From Bradyrhizobium sp. (GTDB lineage Bacteria > Pseudomonadota > Alphaproteobacteria > Rhizobiales > Xanthobacteraceae): a DNA stretch of 13,165 nucleotides. Location of the stretch: contig JAFAUV010000409.1 in the NCBI GenBank assembly GCA_019243075.1, forward strand, positions 1 through 13,165, given 5' to 3'. The position numbers were made by a program, and so were the translations under genes. The notes under the pieces were generated by a model that was not told the origin of the DNA, did not search any database, and was given only the letters and a program-made list of their open reading frames with translations. Every line of letters starts with the position of its first letter. Position 1 is the stretch's first letter. Shown one piece after another: positions 1 to 5,854 of the stretch.

Positions 1-1
1 C

Positions 2-322
2 ATCCCCTGGCGCACCGCGTTCACAAGCCCAAGCCTTCACGGACTTTGGGCCGCTATCGATGCGGGCTTGGGCGTTACGGTCCGGACGGCGCTGGGGCTT
101 CCATCGTCTCTTGCAGTGCTAGACGAACGCGACGGCTTGCCGTCTGTGCCAACGATCTCTTTGTGCCTGCATGACGCGCGGCGAGAGCTCACGCCGGCCG
201 TCAATCGGTTGAAGGACATTCTGATGGAGACGTTAGCGGTAAACCTTGCCGGCGTTCTCAAGACCAAGCCTTCCGCTCGGAAGGGCAGGTTCGGTAAAAT
301 GCCGGGGATTGTCGTAGAATAG
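2..322 (+). CDS. LysR-family transcriptional regulator, C-terminal part (5' end outside window)
   Basis: The reading frame is open from base 2 to the TAG at 320-322, giving 106 residues with no start codon in view. Near its beginning it reads WAAIDAGLGVTVRT, then GLPS and a final strand PTISLCLH. This is the last part of a LysR-type effector-binding domain: the glycine-rich loop after the helix, then the strand before the closing helix. The helix-turn-helix and most of the sensor domain lie upstream of the window. A basic tail of about 25 residues follows the domain end. LysR regulators bind a small molecule and act on a nearby, often divergent, gene; the target cannot be named here. The next gene lies on the opposite strand and converges on it. 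Family assignment is fairly sure from the C-terminal pattern alone. Confidence 0.75.
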   Translation: MPWRTAFTSPSLHGLWAAIDAGLGVTVRTALGLPSSLAVLDERDGLPSVPTISLCLHDARRELTPAVNRLKDILMETLAVNLAGVLKTKPSARKGRFGKMPGIVVE

Positions 323-424
323 GCGAGCCGCTCAAGCGACACTCTTCGCATGGAGAAACGAACACATGAAATTGCGGCCCACGAAATCTCTCAAGCAGCT
401 GGCGCTTGGATTACGGTGACGGTG

Positions 425-461
425 CTGGACTGTACTGGACTGCACCCCTTAAGCGAGACAC
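425..461. mobile_element. Possible insertion-sequence end remnant
   Basis: The stretch TGTACTGGACTGCACCCC followed by TTAAGCGAGACAC resembles the terminal inverted repeats of IS3-family elements, which often begin TGTACTGCACCC or TGAACTGCACCC. No transposase frame and no second end are visible, so at most this is a scar. The resemblance is from memory of family ends, not from a search. The first ten bases are nearly duplicated in tandem. Confidence 0.2.
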
Positions 462-484
462 GATAATTTCTGTGACAGATTATC
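462..484. repeat. Imperfect inverted repeat between convergent genes
   Basis: GATAAT-TT-CTG, the loop TGA, and CAG-ATTATC form a stem with a two-base bulge. It lies about 30 bases past the stop of the oxygenase gene. It is AT-rich and has no clear T-run on either side, so it could be a weak terminator for either convergent gene or part of an old element end. Confidence 0.3.
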
Positions 485-514
485 CTAGACGATGACCTAT
501 GACGGAACCTGCCC

Positions 515-1915
515 TCAATCCGCGCCCACCCAGTTGCCATGAAACCCGTCCGGCACGCGATGGGCGAGATGCACTAGCGCCACAGGGCCGCCTTCGACAT
601 CGGTCGCGTTGAACACCGCTAGATCACTGCGGTTCTCTCTTGCGCGGTAGGCCACGGCGAGCAGCCAGCCGTCGCCTTCGCTAGCATCCTTGCCGCGTTC
701 GACGAAGACCGGCTCGGAGATCGTGTCGCCAGCGGGGAGCTGATATCGGCCGAGCCGTTTGCCGTCGCCGTTGACATACGCAATGCCGGACAGGGTGCCG
801 AAGGTCGGCAAATCCGGATTGGCGCAGGCGTACCAGCCGTGTGCGCTCTTTAGCCCAGCGCGGCGGTCGTCGATGCGCGGAAATTCGCCGGTCAGATCGT
901 CGAGATAGGTTTGCGTGAAGCGATCGGTGTTGGCGGCGAGATCGAAGGTCCAGCGGCAGAAGCGGGCGCGCGATTTGCCTGGATCGGTCGGCCTGCCGTC
1001 GGGATGCGGGAACAGGGGCGCTTCCTCGAACTGCATGACGTCGGCGATGATGCGTTCGCCATCCTCCCAGGCGTTCATGATGTGGAAGACATAGCAATTC
1101 TCGCCCCGGAACCAGGCGATATTCTCAGTCGAGCCGCTGCGCTTCAGGACGCCGACATGGGTGCCTTTCTCCGGCTCCCAGGCGTAAGCCGGCTGGCCGC
1201 CCAACGCGCGCTGCAGGCTGCCGGTGATCGGGAGCACCGGAAACAGCAGGTGATGCTCGGTGACGATGAAGTCATGCACCATGCTGGCATAGGGCGCTTC
1301 GAAATGATCGAAGCGTGTCACCTTTCCCGCGGCGCTGACCGAGCCGAAGGAGAGGGTGGGCGTAAAGGGACCGGCGGCATTGTAGCCGAAGAACAGCATC
1401 TCCCCTGTCAAGGGATCGGTCTTGGGATGCGCGGTGAAGGGACCCGCGATGCGGCCGCCATAATTGCAGTAGCCGCGCGTCGCCAGCGTGCCCGGCTCGA
1501 TCTCCGTCGGCGGATGCGCCTCCTCCAGCGCGAGCAGGCGGCCACCGTGAAACACGATATTGGTGTTGGCGACGCCGCCATCGGTCAGATCGGCGGGCGC
1601 GTCCGCCAGCTTGCGTCCGAAGCCGCCGAACAGCGCGCGGCCGGCGTCATGCTCGGCCTGCCATTTCGGGGTACGGACCCAGCGGTTGCGATAGGAGGCG
1701 CGGCCGTTCTCCAGGCGAAAGGCGTGCAGCATGCCGTCGCCGACAAACCAGTGCGCGCCCGGCGCCTCGAATTGCGGATTGGGTCCATTGCGGTAGAGCG
1801 TGCCGTGCAGTTCGCGCGGCAGTTCGCCCGATACCTCGAGAAACGGCGCATCGCATTCCATCGGGATCGGCGCCCGGTTGGGCCATCGGGAACGCATCGC
1901 ATGCTGTTGTTGCAC
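515..1915 (-). CDS. Carotenoid oxygenase / lignostilbene dioxygenase-family protein
   Basis: This is a 466-residue member of the RPE65/carotenoid cleavage oxygenase family, a seven-bladed propeller with one Fe(II) held by four histidines that splits a double bond with O2. All four histidine motifs are visible in order: FTAHPKTDP (His163), MVHDFIVTEHH (His214), YVFHIMNAWED (His278) and PDGFHGNWV (His459, eight residues from the end). The N-terminal signature LHGTLYRNGPNPQFE is also present. Bacterial members cleave apocarotenoids or stilbenes such as lignostilbene; the substrate cannot be told from sequence. I chose GTG at 1915 because AGGGAGG lies five bases upstream. An in-frame ATG at 1934-1936 adds seven residues, but it overlaps operator 1 and would sit only about 12 bases from the predicted transcript start. 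The gene is divergent from the TetR gene and probably repressed by it. The protein is full length with no missing iron ligand. Confidence 0.9.
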   Translation of the reverse strand: MQQQHAMRSRWPNRAPIPMECDAPFLEVSGELPRELHGTLYRNGPNPQFEAPGAHWFVGDGMLHAFRLENGRASYRNRWVRTPKWQAEHDAGRALFGGFGRKLADAPADLTDGGVANTNIVFHGGRLLALEEAHPPTEIEPGTLATRGYCNYGGRIAGPFTAHPKTDPLTGEMLFFGYNAAGPFTPTLSFGSVSAAGKVTRFDHFEAPYASMVHDFIVTEHHLLFPVLPITGSLQRALGGQPAYAWEPEKGTHVGVLKRSGSTENIAWFRGENCYVFHIMNAWEDGERIIADVMQFEEAPLFPHPDGRPTDPGKSRARFCRWTFDLAANTDRFTQTYLDDLTGEFPRIDDRRAGLKSAHGWYACANPDLPTFGTLSGIAYVNGDGKRLGRYQLPAGDTISEPVFVERGKDASEGDGWLLAVAYRARENRSDLAVFNATDVEGGPVALVHLAHRVPDGFHGNWVGAD

Positions 1916-1934
1916 CGCAACCTCCCTGGTTTCC

Positions 1935-1953
1935 ATCTTTACACCGTAAAGAT
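1935..1953. promoter_or_regulatory. TetR-type operator 1 (perfect 19-bp palindrome)
   Basis: ATCTTTAC-ACC-GTAAAGAT has perfect 8-base arms around a 3-base centre. It lies at the predicted transcript start of the oxygenase gene. It matches operator 2 in both arms except one base, and the centres are 54 bases apart, about five helical turns, so the two sites lie on roughly the same face of the DNA. Such palindromes next to a divergent tetR gene are normally that repressor's operators. Confidence 0.8.
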
Positions 1954-1954
1954 T

Positions 1955-1983
1955 AAGATGAGGCAGTTTTCGGACGCGGTCAA
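1955..1983 (-). promoter_or_regulatory. Predicted promoter of the oxygenase gene
   Basis: On the minus strand TTGACC (1983-1978) is followed after 17 bases by CATCTT (1960-1955), a good -35 box and a mediocre -10 box. The expected start near 1948 falls inside operator 1, so repressor binding there would block initiation. The resulting leader of about 33 bases carries the AGGGAGG ribosome site of the GTG start. Confidence 0.45.
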
Positions 1984-1988
1984 GCAAA

Positions 1989-2007
1989 ATCTTTACGCTG
2001 TAAAAAT
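1989..2007. promoter_or_regulatory. TetR-type operator 2 (19-bp near-palindrome)
   Basis: ATCTTTAC-GCT-GTAAAAAT differs from a perfect palindrome, and from the arms of operator 1, by one base (A for G in the right arm). It covers the -35 box of the tetR promoter, which fits autorepression. The shared consensus is ATCTTTACRCYGTAAARAT. Confidence 0.78.
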
Positions 2008-2020
2008 AACGCCATATAAG
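1992..2020 (+). promoter_or_regulatory. Predicted sigma-70-type promoter of the tetR gene
   Basis: TTTACG (1992-1997) is followed after exactly 17 bases by TATAAG (2015-2020). The expected start, 6 to 8 bases downstream, falls on or next to the ATG at 2027, and there is no Shine-Dalgarno sequence before that ATG. The tetR message is therefore probably leaderless. The -35 box lies within operator 2. Confidence 0.6.
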
Positions 2021-2026
2021 GCCCGC

Positions 2027-2749
2027 ATGGCACGGAAGGCAGAACCGGCGCGAACGGCAGCGAAGCGCCCCGGCCGCGCCGCGGCGGCGCGTGCCGCACG
2101 CGCGCGGCGCGGGCAGCGCAACGCGGCCGAGGAAGCACCCTATCACCACGGCGCGCTGCGCGATGCGTTGCTGCAGGCGGCCGAGCGGGTGCTGGAGCGC
2201 GACGGGCTGGCCGGGCTGACACTGCGCGCGGTAGCGCGCGAAGCCGGCGTGTCGCATGCGGCACCGACGCATCATTTCCGCGATCTCAGCGGGCTCGTCA
2301 GCGAGCTAGCCGCGATCGGCTTCCGCCAGTTCAACGCGGCGATGGCGGCGGCCGGCGCGCCGGACGCGCCTCATCCCGCGCGGGGCATGGCGCGCGCGAA
2401 AGCCTATGTCGCCTATGCCCAGGCCCATCCGGGCATGTACGGGCTGATGTTCCGCACCGAGCGGCTCGATTATTCGCGGCCCTCGCTCGACGAGGCGGCC
2501 GAAGCCGCCTTCGCCGGACTGGCCTCGGCCGTCGCTGCCAGCCGCCATGAGCAGATCGAGCAGGAGCATCTGACATTGGAGCAGGCGGCCGCGATCGCGC
2601 GCGCCTGGTCGCTGGTACACGGCTTCACGATGTTGATGCTGGACGGCCGGCTGAAGGACATCCTGCACCGGCTGCCCACGGGCACGGAGGTCGGGACCCT
2701 GCTGGATGCCATGCTGAAGATCGCCATGCCGAGCCCATCCGCGTCCTGA
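2027..2749 (+). CDS. TetR/AcrR-family transcriptional regulator
   Basis: A 240-residue repressor-type protein. Residues 1-36 are a basic Ala/Arg-rich tail rarely conserved in the family. The DNA-binding domain follows, from YHHGALRDALLQAAE (39 on) to about residue 97, with the helix-turn-helix LTLRAVAREAGVSHAAPTHH near 64-83. The rest is the all-helical ligand and dimer domain, with AYAQAHPGMYGLMFR near 120-135, a pattern common in the TetR subgroup with a WHG-type C-terminal domain. ATG at 2027 is preferred although no ribosome site precedes it, because a good promoter ends just upstream and the message looks leaderless. The frame stays open far upstream, but that part is antisense to the oxygenase gene. 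The protein likely binds both 19-bp palindromes and represses itself and the oxygenase until an unknown ligand, perhaps an aromatic or apocarotenoid substrate, is bound. Confidence 0.9.
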   Translation: MARKAEPARTAAKRPGRAAAARAARARRGQRNAAEEAPYHHGALRDALLQAAERVLERDGLAGLTLRAVAREAGVSHAAPTHHFRDLSGLVSELAAIGFRQFNAAMAAAGAPDAPHPARGMARAKAYVAYAQAHPGMYGLMFRTERLDYSRPSLDEAAEAAFAGLASAVAASRHEQIEQEHLTLEQAAAIARAWSLVHGFTMLMLDGRLKDILHRLPTGTEVGTLLDAMLKIAMPSPSAS

Positions 2750-2766
2750 GCGGACAGCGCCGCAAA

Positions 2767-4008
2767 TCAGGTGGTAGCCAGCTTCTTCACCGGGGTCGGA
2801 TCGAGGTTGAAGATGCGCGCCGCGTTCAGGCCCAGAATGTTGCGCTTGGCCTGCTCGGACAGGAATGGCAGGTCGCAGATTTCCTGCGGCAGATCGAAAT
2901 CGAAATGCGGCCAGTCGGAGGCGAACAATAGCTGGGTCTCGGCCTTGATCATCTCCAGCGTATTTTCCAGCGCCTTCGGATGCGTCGTCTCCATCGGCTG
3001 GGTGGTGTAGAAGCAGTTGGTGTTCATGTACTCGCTCGGCATCCGCTTGAGCTGCGGCGCCTCGGAAGGCCGCATCAGGAACTGGTCGTCGAGCCGCTGC
3101 ATCAGGAACGGCACCCAGGCAAGCCCGCTCTCGACCCACACCGTCTTCAGCCTGGGAAACCGCTCGGGGATTCCGTTCAGGATCCAGTTGGTCATGTGCA
3201 CCATGTTGCACCAGACGAATCCGAGCGCGTGCATGCCGAGGAAGCGGTTGACGGTCGCCAGCGAGGCGTCCTGCCAGTGATAGCCGGCATGGAAGGCGAG
3301 CGGCTTGTTGGTCTCCTCGATCATGGAATAGAGCCGCATGTAGTCGTTGTGATGCACCGGCTTGTTGCGGGTCGAGGTCACGCAGAAGCCGATCACGCCT
3401 TTCTTGCCGGATAATTCCTTTACCGTCCGCTCGGCTTCGCGCGGTGTGTTGAAGGGCAGGTAGATCAGCGATTTGATGCGATCGTCGTCGGCGAGGACGC
3501 GATCGATCAACCAGCGGTTATAGGCATTGCCGAGCCAGACCTCCATTTCCGGCTGCGGATGCATGCCGAGAAACAGCATCGGCGTCGGGAACACCACCAT
3601 GTTGTCGACGCCGAGCGAATCCATTGCCCGCCGCGTCAGCATGACATCGCGATGCACCCCGGTCTCCTCCACCGTCTCGCGCTGACCGTCCTGGTGCGGG
3701 ATGCGCCCGCCGACCGACTGGTAGCGGAGGCCAAGGTCGCCATTGAGGCCGTAGGGCGGGGCCGCGAGCCGCTCGTTCTGAAAACGTATCGCGTTGTCGC
3801 GGACCACCGGGTCCTCGATATAGGTGACAATCTCCTTCCAGGACACGGTCTCGACATGATGGGCGTCGATGTCGACGACGAACATATCCTGCAGACCGCG
3901 GCGGATGGCGTTGCGCCTTGCATGCGCGAGGATGTCGCGGGTGTCGGTATGCACGGTGATTTCCTGGACCCTCGAATAGGGTGGTCCGATCCTGCCCTGA
4001 AGATTCAT
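2767..4008 (-). CDS. Amidohydrolase-2 family metal-dependent hydrolase
   Basis: A 413-residue TIM-barrel protein of the amidohydrolase-2 (ACMSD/LigW-like) family, whose members hydrolyse or decarboxylate small acids using a bound metal ion. Visible landmarks are the first-strand metal motif VVDIDAHH (Asp46, Asp48, His50/51), the barrel histidines in FHAGYHWQ (His240, His244), KTVWVESG (Glu293) and the final strand FASDWPHFD (Asp365). The first motif is of the DxDxH kind rather than HxH, as seen in many family members. Length is normal. The ATG has GGGAGAG upstream. The start overlaps the stop of the preceding gene by four bases (ATGA), so translation is probably coupled. The Rieske protein two genes upstream suggests a catabolic pathway for an aromatic or nitroaromatic acid, but that is inference and the substrate is unknown. 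Confidence 0.88.
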   Translation of the reverse strand: MNLQGRIGPPYSRVQEITVHTDTRDILAHARRNAIRRGLQDMFVVDIDAHHVETVSWKEIVTYIEDPVVRDNAIRFQNERLAAPPYGLNGDLGLRYQSVGGRIPHQDGQRETVEETGVHRDVMLTRRAMDSLGVDNMVVFPTPMLFLGMHPQPEMEVWLGNAYNRWLIDRVLADDDRIKSLIYLPFNTPREAERTVKELSGKKGVIGFCVTSTRNKPVHHNDYMRLYSMIEETNKPLAFHAGYHWQDASLATVNRFLGMHALGFVWCNMVHMTNWILNGIPERFPRLKTVWVESGLAWVPFLMQRLDDQFLMRPSEAPQLKRMPSEYMNTNCFYTTQPMETTHPKALENTLEMIKAETQLLFASDWPHFDFDLPQEICDLPFLSEQAKRNILGLNAARIFNLDPTPVKKLATT

Positions 4009-4406
4009 GGCCGCTCTCCCGCAGAATGAAGGTCTTCGTCCGGACGCCGCCGGTACCAGAGTGCAAGCTCCATCGGGCCGAGCCGCATCGCGCGCAGCAT
4101 TTCGGAGACCGCCGACAGCAGCTCGGTCGGCGTCAGCTCGCTGTCGTTGCGGCCCGCGATGGGGGCAAAGGTGCGCTCCTCGCCGTCGGATTTCGCGACA
4201 TAGAGCCGGAGCGCCGCGGTCAGGATCTGCGCCACCGCCTCGTCCGAGACGCGGGCGGCTTCGCCGTTTTCGACCAGCTCGCGCGAGGCGCGCAAGAGTT
4301 GCGGAGCCATCCGGTCGATCCAGCCATAGGCGTCGTTGCTGCGATCGCCGGCGTCGCGATTGCGTTCGCCGGCGTCGCGATTGCGATCACCCTCAGCTCC
4401 GAACAT
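4005..4406 (-). CDS. Unrecognised 133-residue protein between Rieske and amidohydrolase genes
   Basis: I do not recognise a family. The start chosen is the ATG at 4406, 14 bases inside the end of the Rieske gene, with GGCGAG just upstream; the frame runs further upstream but only antisense or out of frame within the Rieske gene. The N-terminus carries a 7-residue tandem repeat, GDRNRDAGERNRDAGDR, rich in Asp, Arg and Asn. Residues 28-72 look helical (DRMAPQLLRASRELV, AVAQILTAALRLYVAK), as do 92-118 (TPTELLSAVSEMLRAMR). There is no signal peptide, membrane span or cysteine. Its stop overlaps the amidohydrolase start by four bases, so it is translated as part of the operon. It could be an accessory subunit or chaperone of the hydrolase; no function can be assigned. 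Confidence 0.75.
   Translation of the reverse strand: MFGAEGDRNRDAGERNRDAGDRSNDAYGWIDRMAPQLLRASRELVENGEAARVSDEAVAQILTAALRLYVAKSDGEERTFAPIAGRNDSELTPTELLSAVSEMLRAMRLGPMELALWYRRRPDEDLHSAGERP
4342..4383. repeat. Two tandem 21-bp repeats inside the unrecognised gene
   Basis: Two adjacent 21-base units (4342-4362 and 4363-4383) are identical except at the third base, and a partial third copy follows (CGATCACC). The length is a multiple of three, so the frame is kept and each unit adds seven residues of the NRDAGER/NRDAGDR type. This is a possible slippage site that changes length without breaking the gene. Confidence 0.85.
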
Positions 4407-4758
4407 AGATCTCGCCCCCGCGGATGGTGATGTCGGCCTTTCGCAGGCGAAAGCGACCCGAGCCCTGATGGCGGCCGGTCCGGATGCTGAACTCGTAGCC
4501 ATGCCAGGGACAGACGATATTGGTCTCGATCGCGTCATATTCCAGCGTCCGCGTGGTGCGGTCGTCGGCGACGGGCTCGATCACGCGCTTCATGATGCGG
4601 CCCTGGCACACCGGCCCGGCGCGATGGGCGCAGCGGTTATGCCAGGCGAAGAACTCGTCGCCGATCCGGAAAACGCCGATTTCATGCTCGCCACAATCCA
4701 CGACCTTGCGGTCGCCATCGGCATAGTCCGTGACGTTTCCTGCGAAATACTCGGCCAT
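4393..4758 (-). CDS. Rieske [2Fe-2S] ferredoxin-like protein
   Basis: A 121-residue Rieske-fold protein. The cluster ligands are in the usual two loops, CAHRAGPVCQG (Cys43, His45) and CPWHGYEF (Cys83, His86). The spacing between the loops is longer than in small BphA3-type ferredoxins because of an insert (MKRVIEPVADDRTTRTLEYDAIET). It has no catalytic oxygenase domain and no signal peptide, so it acts as a cytoplasmic electron carrier or as a small subunit. The ATG at 4758 has GGGAGGG upstream. It is the first gene of a three-gene operon: the next gene starts 14 bases before its stop. With the amidohydrolase it suggests catabolism of a cyclic substrate, but neither an oxygenase large subunit nor a reductase is in the window, so partners must be elsewhere. 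Confidence 0.88.
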   Translation of the reverse strand: MAEYFAGNVTDYADGDRKVVDCGEHEIGVFRIGDEFFAWHNRCAHRAGPVCQGRIMKRVIEPVADDRTTRTLEYDAIETNIVCPWHGYEFSIRTGRHQGSGRFRLRKADITIRGGEIYVRS

Positions 4759-5080
4759 GGCGTTCCCTCCCGCACCGGAGCAGGCTTGTTGCGCCCAAGC
4801 AGGCGCCTTCGCGGCCTCGCTGTCAATCGGCTCCGTATTGCAAAGCGGCCATGGGCGGCCGACCTGAGCAGGGGCTCGTCGGCATTTCGCCAGCTCCGCC
4901 GCGCGCGGCGGCGGCCAGCGACAAACTGCACCTCGTGCTTGCCGCATTCAAACGCGGAACCAACATGGGCCCTCGACCCTAGAAGCTGGGGAAGGCTCGC
5001 ATCCGCGGCGCAAAAGGACTGACATCGGCATTGAATCGTTCTAGAACGGGCGCGATCGTGCGTCCGTTCACAACGATACC
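4759..5080. other. Divergent intergenic region between Rieske operon and SET-domain gene
   Basis: About 320 bases without a convincing gene; open frames here have no family resemblance and no ribosome site. It must hold promoters for both directions, but I cannot pick clear -35/-10 pairs. Two perfect palindromes stand out: the 16-bp CCGCCGCGCGCGGCGG at 4896-4911 and the 12-bp CGTTCTAGAACG at 5037-5048. The second is a reasonable operator candidate for the SET-domain gene. Confidence 0.5.
5037..5048. promoter_or_regulatory. Perfect 12-bp palindrome upstream of the SET-domain gene
   Basis: CGTTCTAGAACG is a perfect palindrome ending 32 bases before the ATG of the SET-domain gene. Its position suits an operator or activator site. 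No regulator for it is identified here. Confidence 0.3.
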
Positions 5081-5755
5081 ATGCCCGAACTTTCCCAAAA
5101 CAAACCTTACCGCATCGGCCGTTCCCGCACCGGGCTTGGCCTGTTCGCCACCAAACCCATCAAAAAGGGTACCCGGATCATCCGCTATTTCGGGCCGCTC
5201 TTGGATTCGAAGAAGAAAAAAGACGACGGGATCGAGAACAAATACCTGTTCGAGCTCAACGACCGCTGGACCATCGATGGCTCGGTCCGCAACAACATCG
5301 CCCGTTACATCAATCACGCCTGCAGGCCGAACGCCGAAAGCGATGTCAAACCGCGCAAGCGCAGGGTCTACATCCGCGCGATCAAGGACATCGAGCCGGG
5401 CGAGGAGATCAACTATGATTACGGCACCGACTACTTCAAGGCCTACCTGAAGCCGATCGGGTGCAAATGCGAGGCCTGCGAGAAGAAGCGAAAGAAGAAG
5501 CGTGCCGAGGCCCGGGCGGAACGACAGCGGGAGCGGGAAAAGGCCGAGCGCAAAGCGCGGCGGCTCGCCGCGAAGCTCGCCAAGGCCAAGGAAAAGCTGA
5601 GAAAGCTCAACGGCAGCGTAAAGGCGCGCGTCAACGGCAAACTCGGCAACGGCAGATACACCGGAGGCAAGTCCGTGAATGGAAAGTCCGCCAACGGAAA
5701 ATTTCTCAACGGCCAGGACCGCGCCGCCAACGGCCATGATCGTTTCGCGGCGTAA
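5081..5755 (+). CDS. SET-domain protein (putative protein-lysine methyltransferase)
   Basis: A 224-residue protein. Residues 8-122 form a SET domain, which transfers a methyl group from S-adenosylmethionine to lysine. Landmarks are RSRTGLGLFA (14-23), the SAM-binding YINHACRPNAE (Asn78, His79), the catalytic-side GEEINYDYG (Tyr112, Tyr114) and a post-SET cysteine cluster GCKCEAC (Cys128, 130, 133) that would complete a zinc site. Residues 134-176 are an almost pure Lys/Arg/Glu/Ala helix, possibly a coiled coil. The last 48 residues contain seven Asn-Gly steps in a loose NGK repeat. The tail is basic and could bind DNA, RNA or an acidic partner. There is no signal peptide. No Shine-Dalgarno sequence precedes the ATG, but the domain begins directly after it. 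SET genes occur in some bacteria and their targets are mostly unknown; a histone-like or ribosomal protein is a guess. Confidence 0.88.
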   Translation: MPELSQNKPYRIGRSRTGLGLFATKPIKKGTRIIRYFGPLLDSKKKKDDGIENKYLFELNDRWTIDGSVRNNIARYINHACRPNAESDVKPRKRRVYIRAIKDIEPGEEINYDYGTDYFKAYLKPIGCKCEACEKKRKKKRAEARAERQREREKAERKARRLAAKLAKAKEKLRKLNGSVKARVNGKLGNGRYTGGKSVNGKSANGKFLNGQDRAANGHDRFAA

Positions 5756-5791
5756 GGCCGCGCTCTTTTCAGAATCATCATCGCAATTCCA

Positions 5792-5821
5792 AGCCGATCG
5801 AGGGGAGCCCCTGGATCGGCT
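5792..5821. terminator. Strong hairpin between convergent genes, probable bidirectional terminator
   Basis: AGCCGATC pairs with GATCGGCT, and inside them AGGGG pairs with CCCCT around a two-base centre, with a single G/G mismatch between the two stems. It lies 36 bases after the SET-gene stop and 33 bases past the stop of the membrane-protein gene coming from the other side. There is no long T-run, so it may work only partly or protect the 3' ends. Confidence 0.5.
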
Positions 5822-5854
5822 CTTGATATTCTGGCGGTCGCGCGCGGGGCAAGG

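Larger units (their letters stand above)
323..514. other. Intergenic spacer between convergent genes
   Basis: This is 192 bases between the stops of the LysR-type gene and the oxygenase gene. It holds an ATG at 366 behind a GGAGA, opening a frame of only 17 codons (MKLRPTKSLK...), which I do not regard as a gene. A 10-bp tandem near-duplication, CTGGACTGTA/CTGGACTGCA, lies at 425-444. An imperfect inverted repeat lies at 462-484. Both are listed separately. I see no RNA gene. Confidence 0.5.

Noticed and set aside
366..419. 17-codon open frame after GGAGA
   Set aside because: Too short, with no family resemblance and no conserved context visible; the ribosome-site match is likely chance.
911..2026. 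Long plus-strand open frame in phase with and upstream of the TetR gene
   Set aside because: It runs antisense through the oxygenase gene, whose family motifs are unambiguous. Its translation resembles no protein, and the tetR promoter lies just before 2027.
1937..2275. N-terminal extension of the oxygenase frame to 2275
   Set aside because: The extension is Arg/Cys/Ala-rich, antisense to the TetR gene, and crosses both operators and both promoters.
2306..3211. Minus-strand open frame of 301 codons across the TetR and amidohydrolase genes
   Set aside because: It overlaps two well-supported genes out of phase and reads as low-complexity Arg/Ala/Gln sequence.
4896..4911. 16-bp palindrome CCGCCGCGCGCGGCGG as a terminator or operator
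   Set aside because: A perfect palindrome with no loop and only G and C is expected now and then in DNA this GC-rich. It has no T-run and no positional relation to a promoter.
4979..5737. Minus-strand 252-residue open frame opposite the SET gene
   Set aside because: It is a high-GC shadow of the SET gene: hydrophobic, without a family pattern or ribosome site. The SET frame has clear catalytic motifs.
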